This document shows positions 8,913-19,731 of a stretch of 64,000 bases of DNA, piece after piece (position 1 is the stretch's first letter; each line of letters opens with the position of its first letter). Position numbers and translations under genes: made by a program. The notes under the pieces were generated by a model. It did no database searches, was not told where the DNA came from, and saw only the letters and a list, made by a program, of their open reading frames with translations. The DNA comes from Actinomadura barringtoniae (GTDB lineage: Bacteria; Actinomycetota; Actinomycetes; Streptosporangiales; Streptosporangiaceae): positions 62,001 through 126,000 of the forward strand of contig NZ_JAGEOJ010000004.1 in the NCBI RefSeq assembly GCF_017573505.1, given 5' to 3'.

Positions 8913-10539
8913 CCTTGGCGTCGACGACCATCGGCCGGTCGCGGGGGCCCGCCAGCCACTCCGCGACCGCGCCGAGGTCCTCGGCGCGCCGGACGGTGAC
9001 CGCCTCGCAGCCGAAGCCGCGGCCGATCGCCGCGAGGTCGGCGGGCGGGAACGTCACGGTGTCGAGCGGATGCCCGTCCGGGCCGAAGTGGTGCACCTCG
9101 GCCCCGTAGGCCTCGTCGTCGTAGATCACCACGAGCAGGTCCAGTCCGAGCCGTACGGCGGTCTCCAGCTCGGCGAGCGACATCAGCGCGCCGCCGTCGC
9201 CGAGCGCGGCGACCGTCAGCCGGTCGGGGCGGGCCACGGCCGCGCCGATCCCGGTCGCCAGCCCCAGCCCGATCGACTGGAACGCCTGGGTGAACACCAG
9301 CCCGTCCACGTCGGGCACATCGAGGAACATCGCCGGGTAGCCCATGAAGTTGCCCGAGTCGACCGCGATCGTGCGCTCGGCCGGGAGCAGGTCGTTCAGC
9401 GCGATCGAGAGGGTGCGGGGATCGATGCGGTCGCGCTCGGAGTCGTCCTCGTAGGGGACGTCGCGCCAGAGCCGCCCGCGCGCCAGCCGCCCGGCCACCT
9501 CGGGTGAACGGTATCCCTCGGCCACATGCTCGCGGGCCGTCAGCGCCGCGCCGGTGGCCCGCGCGGTCTCGGCCACGTCGCCGATCAGGCTGAGGTCGAC
9601 CGGGCGGTGCGCGCCGAGCGCCTGTGCGTCCACGTCGATCTGCACGACCGTGGTGTTCTTGCCGACCAGGCCGCCGTGCCGCAGCGTCCACCCGTTGAGG
9701 GCGCAGCCCCAGCCGACCAGCAGGTCCGCGTCGGCGATCAGCTCGGCGGCGACGGGCGTGGAGAAGCCGCCGCTCACGTCCAGGTCGAACGGGTCGTCCT
9801 TGAACAGCCCGCGTGCGACGGCGGAGGTGGCGACCAGCGCGCCGCACTGGTCGGCGAGCACGCGCAGCGCGTCGGCCGCGCCCTGCGCACGCGCGCCCCG
9901 GCCCGCGACGAACACGGGCCGTTCGGCGGCGGTCAGCGCCTCGACCAGCCGGGCGATCGCGCTCGGCGGCGGCACCGGCAGCGGCAGCACGGCCGACGGC
10001 CGCAGCGGCGAACCGGGCGCGCCGTACTCCGGGATGGTCACCGGTCCCGCGTGCGGCGCGGCCTGGACGTCCAGGGGCAGGCCGAGCAGGACGGTCCGGC
10101 GTTCGGCGACGGCGGTCCGGCAGGCCCGCACGACGTCCACCAGCGCCGACTCCGGCGAGTGGATCCGTTCGGGGATCGCGCCGACCGCCGAGGCCAGCGC
10201 GGCCTGGTCGATGCGGAAGTTGGACCGTACGGCCGACGCCGCGACCTCGCCCGCCAGGATCAGCAGCGGCGTGCGGCTCTTGGCCGCCTCGGTGATGCCG
10301 GTGAGCGCGTTGGTGAGTCCGGGCCCCTGGTGCACCGAGACGACGCCGAGGCCGCCGCTCACCCGGGCGTAGGCGTCGGCCATCGTCGCCGCGCCGCCCT
10401 CGTGGCGGGCGGGCAGGAAGCGCGCGCCGCCCGCGACCAGGGCGTTGGTGACGTGGAAGTTGCCGCTGCCCACGACGCCGAACACCGTGTCGACGCCGAG
10501 CCTGGCCAGGGTGGCGCCGACGGCCTCGGCGATGTTCAT
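8860..10539 (-). CDS. Thiamine-diphosphate-dependent enzyme (acetolactate synthase / benzoylformate decarboxylase-like)
   Basis: A 559-residue ThDP enzyme with the usual three domains. The N-terminal pyrimidine-binding domain has RHEGGAATMADAYAR, whose Glu is the ThDP-activating residue; the middle domain is Rossmann-like; the C-terminal domain has the LGDGGALMSLAELETA motif beginning the GDG-type Mg/ThDP site. At the end of that motif YDDEAYG stands where NN is usual, so it is not a typical acetohydroxyacid synthase. It probably decarboxylates or carboligates a 2-keto acid. Its ATG overlaps the cyclase stop (ATGA), so the two are coupled. Substrate unknown. The 3' end overlaps narK by 53 bases. 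Confidence 0.8.
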   Translation of the reverse strand: MNIAEAVGATLARLGVDTVFGVVGSGNFHVTNALVAGGARFLPARHEGGAATMADAYARVSGGLGVVSVHQGPGLTNALTGITEAAKSRTPLLILAGEVAASAVRSNFRIDQAALASAVGAIPERIHSPESALVDVVRACRTAVAERRTVLLGLPLDVQAAPHAGPVTIPEYGAPGSPLRPSAVLPLPVPPPSAIARLVEALTAAERPVFVAGRGARAQGAADALRVLADQCGALVATSAVARGLFKDDPFDLDVSGGFSTPVAAELIADADLLVGWGCALNGWTLRHGGLVGKNTTVVQIDVDAQALGAHRPVDLSLIGDVAETARATGAALTAREHVAEGYRSPEVAGRLARGRLWRDVPYEDDSERDRIDPRTLSIALNDLLPAERTIAVDSGNFMGYPAMFLDVPDVDGLVFTQAFQSIGLGLATGIGAAVARPDRLTVAALGDGGALMSLAELETAVRLGLDLLVVIYDDEAYGAEVHHFGPDGHPLDTVTFPPADLAAIGRGFGCEAVTVRRAEDLGAVAEWLAGPRDRPMVVDAKVTRKRPAWWLEDAFRGH

Positions 10540-11309
10540 CGCTCGACCAGGGCCAGCATCCGGGCGGGGCTGCCCGAGCCGCCGACGATCGGCAGCGGCG
10601 AGGCGAGCAGCACCGCGCCGCGCGCCGGGAGGCTCGCGAGGTTCTGCAGCTGCGTGAGGCCGTACTTGCCGGCGCCGAGGAAGAACGAGTGGCACGGGAA
10701 CGGCGGGTCGAAGCCGTGCGCGGCGCCCGCGTCGGTCCCGACGGTCTCGACCCCGAGCCCAAGGATCGGCGTCTCCTCGGCGAGCCATCGCGCACATTCA
10801 GACGAGATGCCGGGCGAATGCGGGCCGGTCTCATCGGCGTTCAGGAACGCCTCACTCTCAGCCGAACGGGCGTCCCATCCCGTCCGGTAGAGCAGCCAGC
10901 CACCCTCGGGCAGCGGGCCGTGGTTCTTCTCCCACTCCCGGACATGGTCGATCTCCAGCAGGAAGTCGGGATCGGCGGCGGCCTCGGCGGCGAAGTCCAG
11001 CACGACCGCAGGCGCGACCAACCTGCGCGGCGCCACCTCCGAGACGTCCTCCCCCTCGCGCCCGGTCGCCCAGTGCACCGGCGCGTCGAAGTGGGTGCCG
11101 ACGTGCTCGCCGGTCTCGATGTCATTCCAGTACCAGCCGGGACCGCGGTCGTCGTAGCGGCTGATCTCGCGCAGCGCGAACGGCCGGGTGTTGGCGAACG
11201 GCTCGGGGAGCTGCAGGATCGGCGTCGCCTCCGACAGCGGCGCGGTCAGGTCGACCACCTCGATCGACCCGTCGGAGAGGGCGGCGGTCAGGGACGCGAG
11301 CAGGGACAT
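10536..11309 (-). CDS. Cyclase-family metal-dependent hydrolase (kynurenine-formamidase-like)
   Basis: A 257-residue member of the PF04199 cyclase family, with the metal-binding motif HVGTHFDAPVHW (HxGTHxDxPxH) around residues 65-76. Members are Mn/Zn hydrolases such as kynurenine formamidase, isatin hydrolase and polyketide cyclase-like proteins. The ATG at 11309 is preceded by GGAGG 6 bases upstream; the frame extends 13 codons further without support. It is the first gene of a two-gene unit with the ThDP enzyme (ATGA overlap). Together they could open a ring or amide and then decarboxylate a keto acid, which is inference only. Nothing here points to tryptophan breakdown, as no kynureninase or dioxygenase is near. 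Confidence 0.8.
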   Translation of the reverse strand: MSLLASLTAALSDGSIEVVDLTAPLSEATPILQLPEPFANTRPFALREISRYDDRGPGWYWNDIETGEHVGTHFDAPVHWATGREGEDVSEVAPRRLVAPAVVLDFAAEAAADPDFLLEIDHVREWEKNHGPLPEGGWLLYRTGWDARSAESEAFLNADETGPHSPGISSECARWLAEETPILGLGVETVGTDAGAAHGFDPPFPCHSFFLGAGKYGLTQLQNLASLPARGAVLLASPLPIVGGSGSPARMLALVER

Positions 11310-11397
11310 GGCTCCTCCGGGCGGCGAGGCAGGGGAACACCCCCGCACGATGCCCCGAACGTATCCAGACAGGCCATCTGTGACCAGGCGCGGATTT

Positions 11398-11425
11398 TTG
11401 AAGACAACATTGTCTATTTATACAT
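11398..11425 (+). promoter_or_regulatory. Putative promoter with a palindromic operator, upstream of the secreted hydrolase
   Basis: An A+T-rich island in otherwise G+C-rich DNA. TTGGAA (11398-11403) and TATACA (11420-11425), 16 bases apart, resemble -35 and -10 boxes. Between them lies a palindrome, AGACAA-CA-TTGTCT (11403-11416), placed where a bound repressor would block polymerase. The start codon is 71 bases downstream. The factor is unknown. Confidence 0.5.
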
Positions 11426-11495
11426 TTACACCGCCGCGCCGGGCGTTCACGATCTGGGGGCCACCCCGTGCAGCCCCACCCCCGCGGAGGTCCCC

Positions 11496-12614
11496 ATGCG
11501 CAGCCGTAACCTCGCCGCCGGCGCCATCGTCGCGACGGCGACTCTCACCACCGGGGCGCTCCCGGCCGGCGCGGACCCCGCCCCCTCCCCGCCGCAGGCC
11601 CCGCTGAAGGACAACACCCGCTCCTTCGACCTGGTCAAGCCGTCCGGCCACCCGGTGGTCCTGCGCAACGCCCCGCGCAAGCTCTCGGTGACCTACACCT
11701 ACGAGGGCAAGAAGCACACGCTCGACGACTTCCTCGCGCGCACCAACACCCAGGGCTTCGTCGTCCTGGACGGCCAGAAGGTCGTCATGGAGAAGTACAA
11801 CTTCGCCGCCCGCGACACCCGCTTCCAGTCGTGGTCGATGGCCAAGTCGTTCACCTCCGCCGCGTTCGGGATCGCCCTCAACGAGGGCCTCATCCACTCC
11901 ATCGACGACCCGGTCACCAGGTACCTCCCCGAGCTGCGCGGCTCGGGCTACGACGGCGTCTCGCTCCGCAACCTGCTGCGCATGTCCTCGGGCATCGCCT
12001 GGACCGAGACGTTCAGCGTCCCGCCGGTGCACGTCGCCGCGAGCCTCGGCTACCCGCTCACCAAGCTCGCCGCGCAGCAGAAGCGCGGCTGGAAGCCGGG
12101 CAGCAAGTTCGAGTACACGTCGATGAACAGCTTCGTGCTCTCCTGGGTGGTCAGCCGCGTCGCCAAGATGCCCTTCCACCGCTTCGTCCAGGAGAAGCTG
12201 TGGAAGCCCGGCGGCATGGAGTCGACCGTCTACCTGGGCAACGACTCCAACGGCGACAACATGGGCTACTGCTGCTTCTACGCCACCGACCGCGACTTCG
12301 CCCGTTTCGGCCTGCTCTACCTGCGCGGCGGCAAGGCCAACGGCCACCAGGTCGTGCCCGCCTCGTGGGTCAAGCAGTCCACCAGGCCCTCCGCCCCGTT
12401 CAACCAGAACTACGGCTTCCAGTGGTGGCTCGACAGCGACGGCGCCTTCTCCGCCCAGGGCCTGGCGGGCCAGCACATCTACGTCTCCCCCAGGTACGGC
12501 GTGGTGATCGTCAAGTCGACCCTCGCGACCGTCGTCGGCGACGAGGAGAGCGACGCCGCCTTCGACGCCGTGGCCGCCGAGGTCGCCCGCACCCGGCGGG
12601 CCGCGGCCCACTGA
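11496..12614 (+). CDS. Secreted serine hydrolase, class C beta-lactamase fold (NylB/6-aminohexanoate-dimer-hydrolase-like)
   Basis: A 372-residue exported protein. Residues 1-26 form a signal peptide with a basic start, a hydrophobic core and an A-G-A cleavage site. The mature part has the nucleophile motif S114-M-A-K117 and a Tyr-containing motif YTSMN at about 207-211, both typical of the beta-lactamase/penicillin-recognising fold; the SMAKSFTSA context is closer to NylB-type amide and ester hydrolases than to beta-lactamases. ATG at 11496 is chosen because GCGGAGG lies 5 bases upstream and the signal peptide starts there. The A+T-rich upstream region has a candidate promoter and operator. 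The real substrate is unknown: nylon-oligomer, ester or peptide hydrolysis are all possible. Confidence 0.8.
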   Translation: MRSRNLAAGAIVATATLTTGALPAGADPAPSPPQAPLKDNTRSFDLVKPSGHPVVLRNAPRKLSVTYTYEGKKHTLDDFLARTNTQGFVVLDGQKVVMEKYNFAARDTRFQSWSMAKSFTSAAFGIALNEGLIHSIDDPVTRYLPELRGSGYDGVSLRNLLRMSSGIAWTETFSVPPVHVAASLGYPLTKLAAQQKRGWKPGSKFEYTSMNSFVLSWVVSRVAKMPFHRFVQEKLWKPGGMESTVYLGNDSNGDNMGYCCFYATDRDFARFGLLYLRGGKANGHQVVPASWVKQSTRPSAPFNQNYGFQWWLDSDGAFSAQGLAGQHIYVSPRYGVVIVKSTLATVVGDEESDAAFDAVAAEVARTRRAAAH

Positions 12615-12647
12615 TTTTCCAAGATCGTGGAACAGGATCGGCTTCGG

Positions 12648-12666
12648 AGAGGTTAGGGTTACCTAA
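12648..12666. promoter_or_regulatory. Iron box (DtxR/IdeR/DmdR-type)
   Basis: The sequence AGAGGTTAGGGTTACCTAA matches the consensus TTAGGTTAGGCTAACCTAA at 15 of 19 positions, with the strongest match in the GGTTAGG and ACCTAA cores. It lies 27 bases upstream of the siderophore-interacting protein start, a position where Fe(II)-repressor binding would block transcription. Match count was made by eye. Confidence 0.72.
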
Positions 12667-12693
12667 TTAACTCATGTCTTCGAAGGGGATCGA

Positions 12694-13551
12694 ATGGCGG
12701 AGGAAGCGGCTCCACAACCGGCTCGCAGGTCCAGGCCCCTCAACCGGGGGCGGGTCCTGCGCAAGGAACAGATCACCCCGCACATGATCCGGGTGGTGGT
12801 CGGGGGCGAGTCCCTGGCCGGGTTCGGCGCGGGCGCGTTCACTGATCACTATGTGAAGATCCTTTTCCCGCTGCCGGGCGTGAGCTATCCGGAGCCGTTC
12901 GACATGGACCGGATCCGGGAGGAGATGCCGCGCGACCAGTGGCCGACCACCCGGACGTACACGGTGCGCGCCTGGGACCCCGAGGCGGTCGAGCTGACCC
13001 TGGACTTCGTCTACCACGGCGACGAGGGCCTGGCCGGGCCGTGGGCGGCCAACGCCGAGCCCGGTGACGAGATCCTTTTCCAAGGGCCCGGCGGCGCGTA
13101 CGCGCCCAAGGCCGAGGCGGACTGGCACCTGCTGGTGGGCGATGAGAGTGCCCTGCCGGCGATCGGGGCTTCGCTGGAGCGGGTGCCCGCGGGCGCGCCC
13201 ACGCGCGTCTTCGTCGAGGTCTCCGGGCCCGAGGAGGAGCAGCCGCTGGAGACCCCGGGAGACGCCGAGATCGTCTGGCTGCACCGCAACGGCGGCGAGG
13301 TGGGCGACTCCCTGGTGCGGGCCGTACGGGATCTGGAGTTCCCCAAGGGCACGGTGCACGCCTTCGTGCACGGCGAGGCCAACTTCGTGAAGGAGCTGCG
13401 GCGCCACCTGCGGGTCGAGCGCGGGCTGCCGATGGACCAGCTGTCGATCTCCGGTTACTGGCGGCGCGGGCGCAACGAGGACGGCTGGCAGTCGTCCAAG
13501 CGCGACTGGAACCGCCAGGTCGAGGAGGAAGAGGCCAAGGCCCTCGCCTAG
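12694..13551 (+). CDS. Siderophore-interacting protein (FAD/NAD(P)H ferric-siderophore reductase)
   Basis: A 285-residue SIP/ViuB-family flavoreductase, which reduces Fe(III) in imported siderophores so that iron is released in the cytoplasm. The FAD-binding domain occupies about residues 15-130 (TRTYTVRAWD is the R-x-Y-(T/S) FAD motif) and the SIP C-terminal NAD(P)H domain follows, with VGDESALPAIGASLE and a final SGYWRRGRNEDGW motif typical of the family. The ATG follows a GAAGGGG tract. The iron box 27 bases upstream indicates repression when iron is sufficient. It is a lone gene here with no siderophore biosynthesis or transport neighbours, and its stop overlaps the converging kinase gene by 4 bases. 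Confidence 0.9.
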   Translation: MAEEAAPQPARRSRPLNRGRVLRKEQITPHMIRVVVGGESLAGFGAGAFTDHYVKILFPLPGVSYPEPFDMDRIREEMPRDQWPTTRTYTVRAWDPEAVELTLDFVYHGDEGLAGPWAANAEPGDEILFQGPGGAYAPKAEADWHLLVGDESALPAIGASLERVPAGAPTRVFVEVSGPEEEQPLETPGDAEIVWLHRNGGEVGDSLVRAVRDLEFPKGTVHAFVHGEANFVKELRRHLRVERGLPMDQLSISGYWRRGRNEDGWQSSKRDWNRQVEEEEAKALA

Positions 13552-14894
13552 GCGCTCTCGGCTTCGTCGGGGTCGTCGTCCTCGACGAAGCCGGGGAGCA
13601 GCTCTTCGGCCAGTGCGCGGAACTCGCCCTCGGCCTCCAGCTGGCAGAGGACTCCGCCGCATCCGCCGAGGGCGCGGCTGACCGCGAGGAACTGGGCCGG
13701 GAGCCTGATCTGCCGTACGAGGCTCCCGGGGCGCATGTCGGTGGCGAGGCCGATGCCGCGGTTGGTCTCCTGCCGCATCCACTCGCGGCTGAACTTGAAG
13801 CGCTCCTCGATGAACGGCTCGGCCTGCGGCGCGACGATCGCGGCGACCTCGTCGGGGTCGACGCGCGCGTCGGGGGCCAGGAAGCCCTCCTCCTTGGCCG
13901 CCTGGACCATCTCCTCGCCGCTGCCCAGGGTGCCGATGCGCAGCAGGCGGCCGATCGTCCAGTGCAGCTCGGGCGCCACGTGGGCGGCGCCGCCGAAGTC
14001 CAGGATGCCGAGCCTGCCGTCGTCCAGCACCCGGAAGTTTCCGGGGTGCGGATCGATGTGGATCATGCCGCAGCGGCGCGGGCCCGAGTGCATGAAGCGG
14101 AGCATGAGCATGCCGACGCGGTCGCGCTCCTCCTGGTCGGCCTCGGCGATGACCTTGGAGAGCGGCGTGCCGTCGATCCACTCGGTGACCAGCACGTTGC
14201 CGGACTGGGCGACCACGGCCGGGATGAGGAATTCGGGGTCGTCGTCGAAGGCCTCATGGAACGCGGTCTGGGCGCGGGCCTCGTCGACGTAGTCGAGCTC
14301 CTTCTCCAGGCGCCGCTTCAGGTCGGCGATGAGCGGCTTGACCTCGACCCCGGGAAACAGCGGGGTCATCAGCCGGCTCACGCGCGCGATCTGGTTGAAG
14401 TCGCTCATCAGCGCCTTGCCGGCGCCCGGGTACTGGGCCTTGACCGCGACCGTGCGGCCGTCGTGCCAGACGGCCTTGTGCACCTGGCCGATCGAGGCGG
14501 CCGCGGCGGGCCGGTCGTCGAACTCCTCGAACAGGTCCCGCCAGTCCTCGCCCAGCCCCTCCGCCAGCACCTTGTGCATGGTCGCGGCGGGCATCGGCGG
14601 CGCCGCCTCCTGGAGCTTGGTCAGGCTCGCGCGAAACGGCGCGGCGATCTCCTCGGGCAGACCCGCCTCGAAGATCGACAGCAGCTGCCCGACCTTCATG
14701 GCGCCGCCCTTGAGCTCGCCCAGGACCTTGAACAGCTGCTCGGCGGTGCGCTGCTGGACCTCCAGCGCGACCGCCTCGGCGGGGCGCCCGATCGTGCGCT
14801 TGCCGAGGCCTACCGCGGTGCGCCCGGCGAACCCGAGGGGCAGGGTCGCCAGTTTGGCGGTGCGGGTGACCGCACGACGGGGGATGTCGCTCAA
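13548..14894 (-). CDS. ABC1/UbiB (AarF)-family atypical kinase
   Basis: A 448-residue protein of the UbiB/ADCK family. It has the family-specific K67-x-G-Q70 motif, an Ala-rich nucleotide loop (AAAASIGQVH, about 130-139), the catalytic loop HIDPHPGNF and the DFG motif. Such proteins are linked to quinone or lipid metabolism; in actinomycetes the partner would be menaquinone or an unknown lipid. Start is TTG at 14894, preceded by a weak GGGACGG; no nearer ATG keeps the conserved N-terminus. An imperfect inverted repeat lies upstream at 14934-14985. The function of actinobacterial members is not established. Confidence 0.85.
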   Translation of the reverse strand: MSDIPRRAVTRTAKLATLPLGFAGRTAVGLGKRTIGRPAEAVALEVQQRTAEQLFKVLGELKGGAMKVGQLLSIFEAGLPEEIAAPFRASLTKLQEAAPPMPAATMHKVLAEGLGEDWRDLFEEFDDRPAAAASIGQVHKAVWHDGRTVAVKAQYPGAGKALMSDFNQIARVSRLMTPLFPGVEVKPLIADLKRRLEKELDYVDEARAQTAFHEAFDDDPEFLIPAVVAQSGNVLVTEWIDGTPLSKVIAEADQEERDRVGMLMLRFMHSGPRRCGMIHIDPHPGNFRVLDDGRLGILDFGGAAHVAPELHWTIGRLLRIGTLGSGEEMVQAAKEEGFLAPDARVDPDEVAAIVAPQAEPFIEERFKFSREWMRQETNRGIGLATDMRPGSLVRQIRLPAQFLAVSRALGGCGGVLCQLEAEGEFRALAEELLPGFVEDDDPDEAESA

Positions 14895-14933
14895 GGCCTG
14901 ACCGTCCCTACTGTCGTTCCACTGTGTTCGACG

Positions 14934-14985
14934 CCATGTCCAACAACCGCACCTTACTCATGGGGGTGCGGGACGTTGTTCATGG
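14934..14985. promoter_or_regulatory. Imperfect inverted repeat between the TetR regulator and the ABC1 kinase gene
   Basis: Left arm CCATG...CAACAAC-CGCACC (14934-14953) is complemented by right arm GGTGCG...GTTGTT-CATGG (14965-14985) around an 11-base loop, with a few mismatches. Direct copies of TCATGGGG also occur at about 14959 and 14980. It lies 40-90 bases upstream of the kinase start, so it may be an operator. It could also be a terminator for the upstream TetR gene, whose stop is at 14991. Confidence 0.35.
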
Positions 14986-14990
14986 GGACA

Positions 14991-15626
14991 TCATTCCCTC
15001 GTTACAACACTTTTGTCGGCTTCGCCCATCCCGGTCGCGTCACCGGTCGCGCCGATCGAGCCGTCCGGGGCGCACGAGCGCAGCAGCAGCTCGATCACCT
15101 CCAGCGCCGTCTCGATCTCCGGCCGGCTGGCGCCCAGGTAATGGGCGTACATGAACGAGTCGCAGATCCGGACGATCGCCTGGGCCAGCGTGCGGGTCGG
15201 CAGTGGAGCGCGCATCGCGCCGCGCTCGATCTCGCCCTCCAGCTCGGCGGTGAGCAGCGCGATGGCGCGCGCCTCGATCGGGCCGGTCATGGTGGCCAGC
15301 CGGACGAACAGCCGGGGCTCGCGCTCGGTGAAGGCCTTCAGCGGTACGGCGTTCACCACGGCGCGCATGAAGCGGTCCAGGACAATGATGATCCGCTCCG
15401 GACCCTCACCGTCGACCCCGCGTACCGCGGTCCGGTAGGTGCGCTCGGTCATCTCCGCCAGCACCATCCCGAGCAGCTGCTCGCGGCTGCCGACCCAGCG
15501 GTAGAGGGTGGCGCGCCCGACGCCGAGCTCGGCGGCCAGCGCCGACATGTCGATCGGCTCGCCATCGAGGTAGTGCGCGGACGCGGCTTCGAGCGCGTCG
15601 GCGGGCCCGAGCGCAGTCACGACCAC
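14991..15626 (-). CDS. TetR-family regulator, QsdR-like
   Basis: A 211-residue TetR-type repressor. The N-terminal helix-turn-helix reads [20 protein letters not shown] (about 27-46), followed by SREQLL. The LGPADALE N-terminus and the overall pattern resemble the QsdR branch, named for a Rhodococcus quorum-signal-degradation regulator. The GTG start at 15626 is uncertain because no clear Shine-Dalgarno is seen; a second GTG two codons later is possible. It lies 96 bases upstream of the kinase gene on the same strand and may control it through the inverted repeat there. The ligand is unknown. Confidence 0.8.
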   Translation of the reverse strand: MVVTALGPADALEAASAHYLDGEPIDMSALAAELGVGRATLYRWVGSREQLLGMVLAEMTERTYRTAVRGVDGEGPERIIIVLDRFMRAVVNAVPLKAFTEREPRLFVRLATMTGPIEARAIALLTAELEGEIERGAMRAPLPTRTLAQAIVRICDSFMYAHYLGASRPEIETALEVIELLLRSCAPDGSIGATGDATGMGEADKSVVTRE

Positions 15627-15693
15627 AGCATCGCACAGTCCTGACGCCGCGTCGCAGGCGCTATTGACACCGAGTTCAGCACCGACGCCGAGT

Positions 15694-18960
<3,267 letters not shown>

Positions 18961-19067
18961 CCCGTCCCCCGACCGAGCGTCCGGCCCGCCCTCGATTCGC
19001 GGGCTCCGTTCACATGATCTACCCTGACCGCGCCGACCGCTAACGGACGGCCAGGTCAGGCCGCGTG

Positions 19068-19679
19068 TCACTCGGCCGCGATCACCGTCATGGCGGCCAG
19101 GACGTCCAGGACGCCGCGGGCGTCGGGGATGCTCGCCGGATCGGCCAGCCACTGGAGCATCAGGCCGTCGGACAGGGCCATCAGCACCGAGACGACGGCC
19201 TCGGGGTCGACCGGGAGCTCCATGTCGAAGCCCGCCGCGGCGCGGCGGATCATCTCGGCGCCCTCGCGCCGGGCCTGGGCGTAGGCCTCGGCGAGCTTGG
19301 CGCGCAGCGACTCCGAGCGGAGCGCGGGCGCGTACACCTCGACCCCGGCGACCAGATACGGCCGCATCTCCTCGAACACGTCGATCAGCGCGACCAGCGC
19401 CCGTTCGAGCTGCTCGCGCGGGCTCGCGGCGGGCGTCTCGAAGATCGCCTTCTCGACCCGGACCGTCCAGTCCCGGATGCAGGTGGCCATGGCCTCGTTG
19501 AGCAGGGCCTCCTTGCCGCCGAAGTGGTAGCCGATGGAGGCGAGGTTGGTCCCCGAGACCGCCACCAGATCCCGTGCGGTCGTGCGGGCGTAGCCCTTGT
19601 CGCGCAGGCACACCAGTGCGGCCGCCAGCAGCTTTTCGCGATGCCCGTCCGAGGGCCGTTCCGTTGGCACGGACCCCAT
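19068..19679 (-). CDS. TetR-family regulator divergent from the P450
   Basis: A 203-residue repressor with an N-terminal helix-turn-helix (TTARDLVAVSGTNLASIGYHF, about 30-50) followed by GGKEALL, and an all-helical ligand domain. The ATG at 19679 is chosen over one ten codons upstream because the upstream piece (MCKTYVYLYS) is encoded by the A+T-rich promoter region. The start is 52 bases from the P450 start on the other strand, so it probably represses the P450 and itself through the palindromes in between. Confidence 0.85.
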   Translation of the reverse strand: MGSVPTERPSDGHREKLLAAALVCLRDKGYARTTARDLVAVSGTNLASIGYHFGGKEALLNEAMATCIRDWTVRVEKAIFETPAASPREQLERALVALIDVFEEMRPYLVAGVEVYAPALRSESLRAKLAEAYAQARREGAEMIRRAAAGFDMELPVDPEAVVSVLMALSDGLMLQWLADPASIPDARGVLDVLAAMTVIAAE

Positions 19680-19680
19680 G

Positions 19681-19717
19681 CTATACAGATATACGTACGT
19701 CTTACACAAGCGTATAG
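19681..19717. promoter_or_regulatory. Operator/promoter region shared by the TetR and P450 genes
   Basis: The 52-base divergent gap is A+T-rich against its surroundings. It has a perfect 8-base palindrome ACGTACGT (19693-19700) and inverted hexamers CTATAC (19681-19686) and GTATAG (19712-19717). TATAC-type sequences could serve as -10 boxes in either direction. A TetR site here is likely, but I cannot say which repeat is bound. Confidence 0.45.
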
Positions 19718-19731
19718 ATCAGGAGCGTCGC

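Noticed and set aside
10689..11495. Upstream extension of the secreted hydrolase frame
   Set aside because: The added residues are Arg/Gly-rich and antisense to the cyclase gene; signal peptide and Shine-Dalgarno both place the start at 11496.
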